The notes beneath the pieces are model-generated. The model did not search any database and was not told the origin of the DNA. It worked only from the letters and a program-made list of their open reading frames with translations. A program made the position numbers and the translations under genes. Positions 17,919 through 25,643 of a DNA stretch of 64,000 nucleotides are shown one piece after another; positions within the stretch are counted from its first letter, which is position 1; every line of letters begins with the position of its first letter. Source of the DNA: Leptofilum sp965223285 (GTDB taxonomy: Bacteria; Chloroflexota; Anaerolineae; Promineifilales; Promineifilaceae); contig NZ_OZ244997.1 in NCBI RefSeq assembly GCF_965223285.1, positions 1,426,001-1,490,000 on the forward strand, read 5' to 3'.

Positions 17919-18382
17919 GGGGTCGTAGTTTCCTTCATAATTGCTGTTTGTAAGCGGGTCATGATATTAGACGCTTCCCAGAATGTGACGTATTTGTTGA
18001 AAGCGGCCGTTTTCACGTCATCTGACAAATACTTAAATCCGTCATGCTTTAAGGTCAAACTGGTGCCAGTATTTGTTGGTTCAAGTTCGATTGTGACAGA
18101 CGTATTGTTGAACCAGGCATTGCCGTACGCGTCATGCTCAATCCAGGTAAACACAAACTTCTTGTTGGGAATAATCAGGCCTACCTCTCCTTCGACCAAA
18201 CAGTTTTCCCCGTCGAAAGAGATGGGAATTTCAATTTTGCCACCCTCGTATGGGTCGATGATAAATTCATTCGCATGAAGCCACTGCTTCATGTTGTCTT
18301 CGACCATCAAGAAATCCCACACCCGTTCAACGGGTACCGGAATCGCCATTTCTTGAATGATTTGGAGGGTTTCGTGATTCAT
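17915..18382 (-). CDS. SRPBCC/AHSA1-like ligand-binding protein
   Basis: A 155-residue protein of the START/SRPBCC fold, close to the Activator of Hsp90 ATPase homologue (AHSA1-like) group. It begins MNHETLQIIQEMAIPVPVER, with the usual VWDFLMVEDNMKQWL pattern, then the strands GGKIEIPI and KFVFTWIEHD and a long C-terminal helix with FWEASNIMTRLQTAI. Such proteins bind hydrophobic ligands in a cavity. I chose 18382 because the frame further upstream runs into the hairpin repeat. It is the third gene of the dehalogenase operon and could handle substrate, cofactor or a hydrophobic product, but no evidence separates these. Confidence 0.75.
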   Translation of the reverse strand: MNHETLQIIQEMAIPVPVERVWDFLMVEDNMKQWLHANEFIIDPYEGGKIEIPISFDGENCLVEGEVGLIIPNKKFVFTWIEHDAYGNAWFNNTSVTIELEPTNTGTSLTLKHDGFKYLSDDVKTAAFNKYVTFWEASNIMTRLQTAIMKETTTP

Positions 18383-18400
18383 TTCAAAACTTCTGTGAAT

Positions 18401-18431
18401 GAGTAGAGACGTAACGGCTACGTCTCTACTC
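18401..18431. repeat. 13-base-arm hairpin between rdhB and the SRPBCC gene
   Basis: Perfect inverted repeat GAGTAGAGACGTA / TACGTCTCTACTC around a five-base loop. It lies in the only sizeable gap inside the dehalogenase operon and could modulate expression of downstream genes relative to rdhAB, by termination or by mRNA protection. It resembles the hairpin at 8555-8582. Confidence 0.7.
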
Positions 18432-18442
18432 AATATATTGAA

Positions 18443-18736
18443 TTATGTTGCGCTTGGCTTGGCTGAAAGTAGTCGCCACAAACCAACGCCAAGAATCAAG
18501 CTGATAAAGAGTCCCAGGACGCCCATTTTCCAGCCAGCGCCTGGTTCAAATTCGCCAATCAGGGTACCCCAGGCAAGGAAGCTCATGTTGAAAATCAAGT
18601 ACCAAACGATCACGAGCAGCCACTTCCACCAGTTCAACTGCCAGCCGCGATCGTCGGCAAAGGCTTTGAAACCAACACCAACTAGAATGGCGAGCATACC
18701 CATCAAAAACCAAAATACGTTTCCTTCAAAAAACAT
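18443..18736 (-). CDS. rdhB: RdhB-like membrane anchor of reductive dehalogenase
   Basis: A 97-residue membrane protein with three predicted helices: near FWFLMGMLAILVGVGF, WWKWLLVIVWYLIFNMSFL and VLGLFISLILGVGLW. Size, topology and position directly after rdhA match RdhB, the small protein thought to anchor the exported dehalogenase to the outer face of the membrane. The tryptophan-rich segment after the first helix is typical of these anchors. The start codon lies two bases after the rdhA stop, and its ribosome-binding site AAGGAGAG is inside the end of rdhA. RdhB proteins vary strongly in sequence, so the call leans on context. Confidence 0.8.
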   Translation of the reverse strand: MFFEGNVFWFLMGMLAILVGVGFKAFADDRGWQLNWWKWLLVIVWYLIFNMSFLAWGTLIGEFEPGAGWKMGVLGLFISLILGVGLWRLLSAKPSAT

Positions 18737-18737
18737 C

Positions 18738-20252
18738 TTAACTCTCCTTTGGATCAGTAATATCGATATCTAGATAGGTTTCGCCATGCAGCCAGAATGG
18801 CTCCCGACGATACTGCGCAAATTGGCCACCCTCTGCGGTACGACGATAATCGAGTGCTTCTGGCGCGTCGAAGAAATTCTTTTGTAGCCAAAGCAGGGTG
18901 CTGTTGACAGTTCCTGTTGGGTCACGTGGGTCTAATTCGCGGGACATATCGTGCAGCCAGTTGTCTTTCCGGCTATATGGGCAGTTGGCCACACATAAAC
19001 GGCAGCCAATGCCGCCCATCGACTCACGCCAGAAATTGTAGCAAGCCCCATTGTTGATGTACCAATGCTCGTATCCACGAATTTCTAACCCGTCGTAGCT
19101 ATCCGCGAAGGAAATAGCACCAGAGGGGCATTGCTCGGCGCAAATTTTACATTTTTCGCAAAATTCTTTGACGCCAAACTCAATGGGTTTGTCGGGGGCT
19201 AGCTCGAGATTGGTGAGAATAACGGCCGTTCTACAGTTACTCCCAACCTCAGGCGTAATCACATAACCTGCACGACAATGTTCGCCCAATCCTGCATCGA
19301 CTGCATAAGGCGGCACAATTAAATCGTAACCACTGAGTGGCGTGCTGGCTCGGGAAGGATACCCTAACTTTTTCAAGGCCCCTTCAATGCGAACGGCCGC
19401 GATGGAGACGCGGGCATACGCATCCATACTCGTTGACATTTGTGGACTGCCTAGAACCTCATCCCATTCCATAGGAACACCGACCACAATCGCTGACTTG
19501 TAATGTGCAGGCAATTTGGAGTGATCGTAATCTTTGTCGGTGCCGCGCCAACCATCGGCATAGTGCCAATCAATATTTGGTTCTGTGAAACGAACCAGTG
19601 TTGCGCCAAACCGATGCGAAATTTCTTTGATGAATTCTGAAGCGAGTTCAGGGCTCTTGAACGGAATCGGATCACCGATTGGCTGCGGTCCACCACGCCC
19701 CATCAGAACAAAGTCAGATTCTTCTGGTGGAGTCGTCGGGCTGGGTGGGGTGAAAGATGTGAAACCGGCTTCGTAAACGTCAATCAGGGTATAAAAGGTG
19801 CCAAACTCTTGGCGATCTACCATATTGTTGGGAATCGTTTCAGTGAATGTTTTGTAATCCCATTCCAGCCGTTCAGGGAACGTTTTATAAAATTCATTCA
19901 AGGGAGGGGGGAAGCCTAAATCTTCAATTGGATCCTCAATGGTCCATTCAGGATTGGCTTCAAGTGCTGCCTGGAATGTTGCCACACGTCCAAACACATA
20001 ATCTGTTAAGTGGCTGGGGCGGCGTACTTCTCCAATTGGCGTGAAGACAGGTCCTTCTACTTCAAAGGGCACGCGGTTGAAAAACTGCGTGCCTGGATTG
20101 TTCGACTCCCAGCCGGTGTAGGTTTCTGAAGACCTGCCAGCGGCAATACCACCAGCAACAAATCCACCTGCTTGAACAGCAAGGCCAGCCATGCCGGCAA
20201 TCTTCAGAAAATCACGGCGTGAGACACCATTTTTTGTGTCTTGTGCACTCAT
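18738..20252 (-). CDS. rdhA: Reductive dehalogenase catalytic subunit RdhA
   Basis: RdhA uses a cobalamin and two [4Fe-4S] clusters to replace a halogen by hydrogen in organohalides as terminal electron acceptor. The start at 20252 is preceded by a strong site (AGAGGAGAT) and gives the twin-arginine signal SRRDFLKIAG, so it is exported. The first cluster motif is CEKCKICAEQCP (about residues 362-375). The second is spread over GACYNFW and GCRLCVANCPY (about 408-430), as in known RdhA. The protein is 504 residues, normal for respiratory members, and lacks the long C-terminal reductase domain of catabolic types. The gene is first in an operon with rdhB, a PceC-like protein and apbE, and lies behind a cobalamin riboswitch. 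The substrate cannot be predicted. Confidence 0.93.
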   Translation of the reverse strand: MSAQDTKNGVSRRDFLKIAGMAGLAVQAGGFVAGGIAAGRSSETYTGWESNNPGTQFFNRVPFEVEGPVFTPIGEVRRPSHLTDYVFGRVATFQAALEANPEWTIEDPIEDLGFPPPLNEFYKTFPERLEWDYKTFTETIPNNMVDRQEFGTFYTLIDVYEAGFTSFTPPSPTTPPEESDFVLMGRGGPQPIGDPIPFKSPELASEFIKEISHRFGATLVRFTEPNIDWHYADGWRGTDKDYDHSKLPAHYKSAIVVGVPMEWDEVLGSPQMSTSMDAYARVSIAAVRIEGALKKLGYPSRASTPLSGYDLIVPPYAVDAGLGEHCRAGYVITPEVGSNCRTAVILTNLELAPDKPIEFGVKEFCEKCKICAEQCPSGAISFADSYDGLEIRGYEHWYINNGACYNFWRESMGGIGCRLCVANCPYSRKDNWLHDMSRELDPRDPTGTVNSTLLWLQKNFFDAPEALDYRRTAEGGQFAQYRREPFWLHGETYLDIDITDPKES

Positions 20253-20271
20253 AGGTATATCTCCTCTAAAT

Positions 20272-20324
20272 GGAGAACGGAAAAAACCTTGAAGGTGAAT
20301 CGACACATATCGCTTCCGTTCTCC
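20272..20324 (-). promoter_or_regulatory. Leader hairpin just upstream of the rdhA ribosome-binding site
   Basis: Perfect 11-base arms (GGAGAACGGAA and TTCCGTTCTCC) around a loop of about 31 bases, ending roughly ten bases before the rdhA Shine-Dalgarno sequence. It lies between the riboswitch terminator and the start codon and could influence translation or protect the 5' end of the message. Confidence 0.55.
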
Positions 20325-20386
20325 TTAAAAGTAAGCCCCTGTGACAGTTCACTTTTTATGACGCTTTTCAGGGTTTACTTAAAATG

Positions 20387-20540
20387 AAAAAAGCACAACT
20401 TCATCCGAGTTGTGCTTCCAATCCACGAGAATTCACGTGTTTTTCGAGTGTCTGGCTTACTTTGCTTGCACAAAGATTACAGTTGCGGGACAGCACCGGA
20501 TTTCCACCGACTTCCTCGACAGGTAATAGCATTCTCATAT
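20387..20540 (-). promoter_or_regulatory. Cobalamin (B12) riboswitch upstream of rdhA
   Basis: Read on the minus strand, this leader has the core of the cobalamin riboswitch: GGTGGAAATCCGGTG followed by CTGTCCCGCAACTGT, then GTAAGCCAGACACT, which is the B12 box (20447-20458 on the plus strand). A terminator-like hairpin follows directly at 20391-20417. Such aptamers bind adenosyl- or related cobalamins. Here the sensor would adjust transcription of the corrinoid-dependent dehalogenase operon to cobalamin supply. Most B12 riboswitches repress synthesis or uptake genes; the terminator-containing layout permits either sign, and whether B12 turns this one on or off cannot be read from sequence. 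Confidence 0.9.
20391..20417 (-). terminator. Expression-platform terminator of the cobalamin riboswitch
   Basis: Hairpin AAGCACAACT / AGTTGTGCTT with a seven-base loop, followed on the minus strand by a T-rich run. It sits directly after the B12 aptamer and about 140 bases before rdhA. An upstream CACG/CGTG segment could compete with it as an antiterminator. Confidence 0.8.
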
Positions 20541-20570
20541 TATTTTAAGAAATGGGGGAGATGATTGAAA

Positions 20571-20584
20571 CACACCTATGTGTG
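20571..20584. promoter_or_regulatory. Inverted repeat CACAC-N4-GTGTG, candidate operator
   Basis: CACACCTATGTGTG lies upstream of the riboswitch, where the rdh promoter should be. Related inverted repeats occur at 20613-20632 and at 21086-21101, suggesting a common regulator, possibly one of the adjacent LuxR-type proteins. Confidence 0.45.
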
Positions 20585-20612
20585 ATTTTGTAAAATATTT
20601 CACAAACCCTTT

Positions 20613-20632
20613 TGTCACACAAAAGGGTGACA
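20613..20632. promoter_or_regulatory. Inverted repeat TGTCAC...GTGACA, candidate operator or hairpin
   Basis: TGTCACAC-AAAA-GGGTGACA is an imperfect dyad. An overlapping, tighter hairpin (CCCTTTTG / CAAAAGGG, about 20607-20627) is also possible and could terminate the upstream LuxR gene. It shares the TCACAC half-site with 20571 and 21086. Confidence 0.4.
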
Positions 20633-20676
20633 AGAATTTAGGTTAATAGCAGAAAGTGTTGGTTTTTGTTGGGAAA

Positions 20677-21093
20677 TTAGAGCTGGTTGATTTCTTGAAC
20701 AGCAAGAATGGCCTGTGTGCGATTGCGGACCTTTAGTTTTTTGTAAATGCGTTTGATATGGGTTTTGAGCGTGTTTTTTGTGATTGAAAGATGATTAGAA
20801 ATTTCTGCGTAGGAATGCCCTTTGGCTAATAAAGCAACGACTTCTTTCTCCTTTGGGGTGAGAGAAGTGTTGGTAGGAAGTTTATCCTTTGAGGTTGATA
20901 CTTTGTTTTTATGATCTGACTCAATGTTCGTCATTACTCGCATACCCTTTTCAGAGTTAGGGCAGGTTGGTTCGAGAAGAAACTCTGAATAACCATTCGA
21001 TATCAGATATTTCATTTTATTAAATATGGGCAACAGCCCTAAACACCCTTTTGTGTTATTTTGTTGCAATCGTGACTGGTGAGTGTCACACAT
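20677..21093 (-). CDS. Small LuxR-type HTH regulator
   Basis: A 138-residue protein whose C-terminal 65 residues form a LuxR/GerE helix-turn-helix (LTPKEKEVVALLAKGHSYAE, then NTLKTHIKRIYKKLKVRNRTQ). The N-terminal part has no recognisable receiver or sensor domain. The frame starts at 21093, on the operator-like palindrome; shorter starts at 20943 or 20934 are equally possible. The HTH closely resembles that of the MalT-like protein just upstream, so it may be a truncated paralogue. It lies between that regulator and the riboswitch-rdhA unit, all in the same orientation, and is a plausible regulator of the dehalogenase operon. Confidence 0.7.
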   Translation of the reverse strand: MCDTHQSRLQQNNTKGCLGLLPIFNKMKYLISNGYSEFLLEPTCPNSEKGMRVMTNIESDHKNKVSTSKDKLPTNTSLTPKEKEVVALLAKGHSYAEISNHLSITKNTLKTHIKRIYKKLKVRNRTQAILAVQEINQL

Positions 21094-21101
21094 TTGTGTG
21101 A
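21086..21101. promoter_or_regulatory. Palindrome TCACACA-TT-TGTGTGA, candidate operator
   Basis: Seven-base perfect arms around TT, positioned at the start of the small LuxR gene and 11 bases beyond the MalT-like gene. It is the best of three related dyads in this region and could be bound by either LuxR-type protein. Confidence 0.5.
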
Positions 21102-21111
21102 TTAAGATTCG

Positions 21112-23787
21112 TTAAAGTAAGCCTGTTTCTTGTGCAGCTAACACGGCCTGAACGCGGTTATGCACGTCTAGTTTGCTATAAATGCGTTTGATGTGGGTTT
21201 TGAGCGTGTTGTCAGTGATGGTTAATGCTTGTGTCATTTGGGCGTATGAAAGGCCTTGTGACAACAGTTGCAGAATTTCGGTTTCACGTGGGGTGAGCAG
21301 ACTGGGAATGATTTCTTTGGCGGGTTGTAATTGATTCGGGAAAGCGTCTAGAATTTTTTTAAGGTAGGCTGAGGATGGTGGGGTGGTGAAACGGCCGTTT
21401 CCATCCCAAACTATCTGCAATACCCGCTGCATGTTTTCACCCTCATCTACAAACGTACGAATGTAGCTCTCAGACTCCGTTTGTTCCAACAAATTGCATA
21501 GTTGAGAAAGAGCTAACTCCATTTCACCAAGCTGGACGAATAAATTGATTTGCATCGCCGACAACTTGATTTGGTCACGAACACGATTATCCTCACGCGC
21601 CAATGATTGCAGCATTTGTAATAGCTGCATGCATTCAGATTCCTTCCCGCAAGCCATCCAAATGCGCGCGACAATCATCCATTCAATCTGTTGTAATGCT
21701 GTTACCTCTGGGTGAGAACGTACAAACGCTTCGGCCCACATCAAGGCCTCTTGCTGCTTTCCTTCATGTAGATCGAGTCGTGCTTGTAATGCTGCTAGTC
21801 GTTCCATAACCAACGGTGGAGAACCATACGTCTCGGCAACTTTCTCGATGTACATAAACTTATCATCAATATGTTTGGCATAATCGCAGCAAATTTTCAA
21901 CTTAACAAGCGCACCTAATCCAAACAACAACCGATCAATCGACGTGCTGGTCTCTGCAAGCCTGTTGCCTTCAATTATTAAATTTTCTGCGATTTCAAGC
22001 TCATTCCATTCATAATGTAAAAGCCCTGGCCCCAATAAGATTTGTGAGAATGTATTCCCTTTATGCAAACCGCGCGCTTCGCCCTCGCTGCGAATTTCCT
22101 GAAATTTGGCAGCAGCTAACTCTAACTCACCTCGTGCAACGATGACTTCACCCAAATAACTGTAGAAAACAAGCGAAACTGACCACGCATCGTCCTTTTC
22201 AATGAGGTTAAGTGCATCTGTTAAATAGGCATATGCTGATTCAATATCCCCTAGGGCTAAACAAGCCGATCCAAAATGCCCCCAGGCAATCCCGCGCATC
22301 AGGTCTGCACTCCTTGGCAAAATAGCCAATGCTTTCCTATTAAGAGCTTTAACCCGATTGGCATCAAGTGTGGTATGCAAGGTCAAGGCAGCTAATAAAG
22401 GATAGGCAAACGCATGATCTGGCGGAATCGGTTCGTCGGTAATTTTTTCTGGTGGATTGACGCCAATTCTTTCTAAAAAATCAGACACTTTATTGAAGTT
22501 GCTATGATAAAACTCTGCCAAAATGTACTGAATCCATAAGAACGTACTTTTTTGTACCAGTTCAGTCGGGATTTGTTCTGTCCAGCGAATGAATGATGTG
22601 CGGCGTCGGCTGTCTTGGATGCTGAAGCTGACATTTTGGATCAGCGAAATTGCTTTTTCATAGTTTTGCGCTTCCAGCGCATACTCGATGGCATCTAAAG
22701 TTAAACCATTTTCTTGGTGCCAATCGGATGCTTTTTGATTGAGAATTGGTATTTGTTCAGGCGATTTAAGTTCAAGTCGACTCAGCAGTAGCTCATCAAA
22801 AAGGTGATGATACCGGTACCATTCACGGTGATTGTCAAGCGGAATCAGGAAGAGGTTGTTTTTCTCTAAATTCAGGAGGATAGATTGAGAATTGTTAATG
22901 CCTAAGAGTGCATTGCAGAGGGGGGCGGTGAGGCGTTTAAGAACGGCCGTTTTCACCAAAAACTCTCTCACTTCAGCAGGTTGATGCGCTAGCACCTCTT
23001 CAATCAGGTAATCTGAAATAAAACGATCTTCGCCCGTCAGCTTTTGAATAAAATCAGACCCAATTTGCTGTTCTTTTAGCCCAAGTGCGGCAAGCTGCAA
23101 GCCAGTGACCCAGCCTTCTGTCTTCTGCTCTAAAATCGCGATGTCAGATTCAGACAGGTGCAGATGCATCAATTCATTCAAAAATTGGCGTGATTCTTCA
23201 AAGTTAAAGCGCAAATCAAACGCATTGATCTCCGCCAGTTGATTTTGTGCACGCAGCCGTGAAACCGAAAAAGCTGGTGTAACCCGGCTTGTAATGACGA
23301 TCTGCAACGTATTCGGAATACGATCAACCAAAAAGTCAACCAGCCCATGAATTTCAGCAGATTTAACAACATGATAATCATCGAGAACCAAAATGCATGG
23401 TTCCTGGAGGCAGGCCAAATCATTTATCAGGTAAGTCAATAAGATTTGAGGAATGGGCGGCTCAGGGGATTCTAGCAGCGGGACAACCGTACTACATGCG
23501 CCGGTTTCAAGCCGCTGCATAGCGGCAACAATGTATGACAAAAACAAATGCGGATCGTTGTCATAGTTGTCCAAGGATACCCAGGCAGCTTTTTTTGGCT
23601 GTTGGGCTAGCCAGGAGGTTACAAGTGTTGTTTTGCCAAACCCGGCCGGGGCTGTTACGAAAATGAGACGCTGATCTTGACTATCATTAAGCTGCTTGAG
23701 CAAACGTGGGCGCATGACAAGATCGCCTCGCAAGGGCGGGCTAAACAATTTGGTTGCGAGAATTGGCCTTCCTGTTTCTTTGCCCAT
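21112..23787 (-). CDS. MalT-like large LuxR-family ATP-binding regulator (LAL type)
   Basis: An 891-residue transcription factor of the MalT/LAL class. The N-terminal STAND NTPase domain has Walker A VTAPAGFGKTTL (about residue 35) and a Walker B-like CILVLDDYH. A winged-helix region and a long helical TPR-like sensor follow. The C-terminal LuxR HTH reads LTPRETEILQLLSQGLSYAQ and THIKRIYSKLDVHNR. Such proteins activate genes after binding an inducer to the TPR domain. I chose ATG 23787 (MGKETGRPILATKLF), which matches the family N-terminus; 23799 is also possible. It is followed after 18 bases by the small LuxR gene and then the dehalogenase operon, making it a candidate organohalide-responsive activator. 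Confidence 0.85.
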   Translation of the reverse strand: MGKETGRPILATKLFSPPLRGDLVMRPRLLKQLNDSQDQRLIFVTAPAGFGKTTLVTSWLAQQPKKAAWVSLDNYDNDPHLFLSYIVAAMQRLETGACSTVVPLLESPEPPIPQILLTYLINDLACLQEPCILVLDDYHVVKSAEIHGLVDFLVDRIPNTLQIVITSRVTPAFSVSRLRAQNQLAEINAFDLRFNFEESRQFLNELMHLHLSESDIAILEQKTEGWVTGLQLAALGLKEQQIGSDFIQKLTGEDRFISDYLIEEVLAHQPAEVREFLVKTAVLKRLTAPLCNALLGINNSQSILLNLEKNNLFLIPLDNHREWYRYHHLFDELLLSRLELKSPEQIPILNQKASDWHQENGLTLDAIEYALEAQNYEKAISLIQNVSFSIQDSRRRTSFIRWTEQIPTELVQKSTFLWIQYILAEFYHSNFNKVSDFLERIGVNPPEKITDEPIPPDHAFAYPLLAALTLHTTLDANRVKALNRKALAILPRSADLMRGIAWGHFGSACLALGDIESAYAYLTDALNLIEKDDAWSVSLVFYSYLGEVIVARGELELAAAKFQEIRSEGEARGLHKGNTFSQILLGPGLLHYEWNELEIAENLIIEGNRLAETSTSIDRLLFGLGALVKLKICCDYAKHIDDKFMYIEKVAETYGSPPLVMERLAALQARLDLHEGKQQEALMWAEAFVRSHPEVTALQQIEWMIVARIWMACGKESECMQLLQMLQSLAREDNRVRDQIKLSAMQINLFVQLGEMELALSQLCNLLEQTESESYIRTFVDEGENMQRVLQIVWDGNGRFTTPPSSAYLKKILDAFPNQLQPAKEIIPSLLTPRETEILQLLSQGLSYAQMTQALTITDNTLKTHIKRIYSKLDVHNRVQAVLAAQETGLL

Positions 23788-24000
23788 ATGCTCTATCATA
23801 ACACATTGGCTAGGTGATGGAGGAAGATCAATAACGATTGAAAGTTGTGTATTTTGGTAGAAGGAATGCCTGCTGGAAACACCCACGATTTAAACAGGGG
23901 GAGATTGGAACAAGACAAATTTTCTACGCACTATTTGGAGAATATTCCTAACATACATTATACTGTTTCTACTGGTTAACTTGCTGTGTGGAGGCGCTTT

Positions 24001-24198
24001 ATGGCTCAACAGTTGAAAATTGCTCATTTGGATGAAACGGCCGTTGCTCAAATCCAGACTTTAGAAAATACAACAGGCAAACACATTATGGCTTTTGAAA
24101 AAGGTGCTTCATTCGCCGAGCTGGCCCAAGAAGATTTGGAAAAAATTCAATCCCTCGAACAGCAGCTTGATATCATATTGTTGGTTTATGAGCTTTAA
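24001..24198 (+). CDS. Small hypothetical protein preceding a DtxR-family gene
   Basis: A 65-residue acidic protein (MAQQLKIAHLDETAVAQIQT) with no recognised domain and no membrane segment; the second half is helical. GGAGG at 23990-23994 gives good spacing to the ATG at 24001, preferred over the in-frame GTG at 23986. It ends 14 bases before the GTG start of the DtxR-type regulator, so the two probably form an operon. An ACGGCCGT element is part of its coding sequence. The role is unknown; it may assist metal-dependent regulation. Confidence 0.6.
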   Translation: MAQQLKIAHLDETAVAQIQTLENTTGKHIMAFEKGASFAELAQEDLEKIQSLEQQLDIILLVYEL

Positions 24199-24212
24199 AC
24201 TTTAGGTGCCCT

Positions 24213-24920
24213 GTGCCAAAAATTGAAACACTGCCAGATGGAAGTTCGCGTCAGCGACACAACTTGAATCATCAGGCAATCGAAGATTATCTGAAAACTA
24301 TTTATATGCTGGCCCAGGATGAGTCGCCAGTCTCCACATCGCGCATTGCCGAGGCGCGAGACGTGAAGCCGGCTTCGGCTACCAGCATGATCAAACGGCT
24401 GGCAAAGTTGAAGATGGTGAATTATGCGAAGCATTACGGCGTGACCCTAACGCCTTCTGGCGAGAAGTTGGCCTTAGAGGTTATTCGGCATCATCGGCTG
24501 ATTGAGCTTTATTTAATTGAAGCCCTTGGCTTTTCGTGGGATGAGGTGCATGAGCAGGCTGATATTTTGGAGCATGTCATTAGCGAAAAGCTGGAAGAAC
24601 GCATTGCTGCTGCCCTAAACTATCCCGAATTCGATCCACATGGTGACCCGATTCCTGCCAGAGATGGCAGCATGACCAAGGTTGCTGTCGAGCAGCTATC
24701 AACAATTCCTTCTGGGCGGACGGTTTGGGTGCGCCGCATTATTGATGACGCTAACAGTGAGCTTTTGCGGTATTTGGCGGATATGGGTTTGGTACCGGGA
24801 ACGGCCGTTACTATTCAAACAGTGGCTCCCTTTGATGGCCCAATGACGCTGTTGGTAGATGGCGAAGCCAAAATCATTGGGCGCAACGTGGCGGCATCAG
24901 TGCTGGTTGAGCTTGCCTGA
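24213..24920 (+). CDS. DtxR/MntR-family metal-dependent repressor
   Basis: A 235-residue regulator of the DtxR/IdeR/MntR group, which represses metal-uptake genes when loaded with Fe2+ or Mn2+. The N-terminal winged helix (EDYLKTIYMLAQDESPVSTS, then MIKRLAKLKMVNYAKHYGV) leads to the metal-binding/dimerisation domain with HHRLIELYL and DEVHEQADILEHVIS, which carry the usual His/Glu ligands. A C-terminal FeoA/SH3-like domain is present (MGLVPGTAVTIQTVAPFDGP). The start is GTG at 24213 with TAGGTG upstream. Whether iron or manganese is sensed cannot be told by eye. Its 3' end overlaps the convergent rfbC gene by 24 bases. Confidence 0.88.
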   Translation: MPKIETLPDGSSRQRHNLNHQAIEDYLKTIYMLAQDESPVSTSRIAEARDVKPASATSMIKRLAKLKMVNYAKHYGVTLTPSGEKLALEVIRHHRLIELYLIEALGFSWDEVHEQADILEHVISEKLEERIAAALNYPEFDPHGDPIPARDGSMTKVAVEQLSTIPSGRTVWVRRIIDDANSELLRYLADMGLVPGTAVTIQTVAPFDGPMTLLVDGEAKIIGRNVAASVLVELA

Positions 24921-25487
24921 TTTTTCCCCAATTTCGTAAACAAAATTGAAATCTGCATCTGCCAGCGTGGGCAGCTTTTGATCTCTGGCTGAGAGTAATG
25001 GGTTGGAGACAGGCCACTCAATGCCAATTTGCGGATCATTCCAACTGATGCCTTTTTCGCTTGCAGGATGGTAATAGTTGGTTGTTTTATACAAGAGATC
25101 GGCCGTTTCACTCAGTACACAAAAGCCGTGGGCAAAGCCGGGCGGCACGTACATAAGACGGCCGTTTTCTGCCGACAAAATTTCCCCAATCCATTGCCCA
25201 AATGTAGGAGAACCGCGCCGAATATCTACCGCCACGTCGAAAATCTCGCCTATCGCCACTTTAAGGAGTTTACCCTGCGCAAAAGGATCTATTTGGTAAT
25301 GCAGCCCGCGCAATACCCCCTTAGCTGAACGTGAATGATTGTCCTGCACAAAGCGGGGAGTAATGCCGTTGGCGGCAAACGTTTCATATTGGTACGTTTC
25401 CATAAAAAAGCCGCGCGTATCCCCAAAAAGCTGTGGCTCTACTAAAATGACTTCCGGGATGGCAAGTGGGCGAAATTGAAAAGGCAT
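24897..25487 (-). CDS. rfbC: dTDP-4-dehydrorhamnose 3,5-epimerase
   Basis: RfbC/RmlC converts dTDP-4-keto-6-deoxyglucose to dTDP-4-keto-L-rhamnose for envelope polysaccharides. The 196-residue cupin shows GDTRGFFMETY, VQDNHSRSAKGVLRGLHYQ (containing the catalytic His), KLLKVAIGEIFDVAVDIR and YVPPGFAHGFCVLSE, the last with the second conserved His and the active-site region. The start at 25487 has a strong ribosome-binding site (GGAGGAT); the longer upstream frame is not conserved. The other rhamnose genes (rmlA, B, D) are not adjacent. It is divergent from the S9 peptidase gene. Confidence 0.93.
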   Translation of the reverse strand: MPFQFRPLAIPEVILVEPQLFGDTRGFFMETYQYETFAANGITPRFVQDNHSRSAKGVLRGLHYQIDPFAQGKLLKVAIGEIFDVAVDIRRGSPTFGQWIGEILSAENGRLMYVPPGFAHGFCVLSETADLLYKTTNYYHPASEKGISWNDPQIGIEWPVSNPLLSARDQKLPTLADADFNFVYEIGEKSGKLNQH

Positions 25488-25643
25488 GAATGTGATCCTC
25501 CGTGAACGGCCGTTGCCATGTACAACGGCACCAAAATACAAATGCAGGCAAATTATAGCACTCAGTTCAACAGAGTCCGATTCTGTTTTTATTTTGCTTC
25601 TTCGTTACAATTCACCAAAATCAGAGGTCCACGAGGAGCAAAA

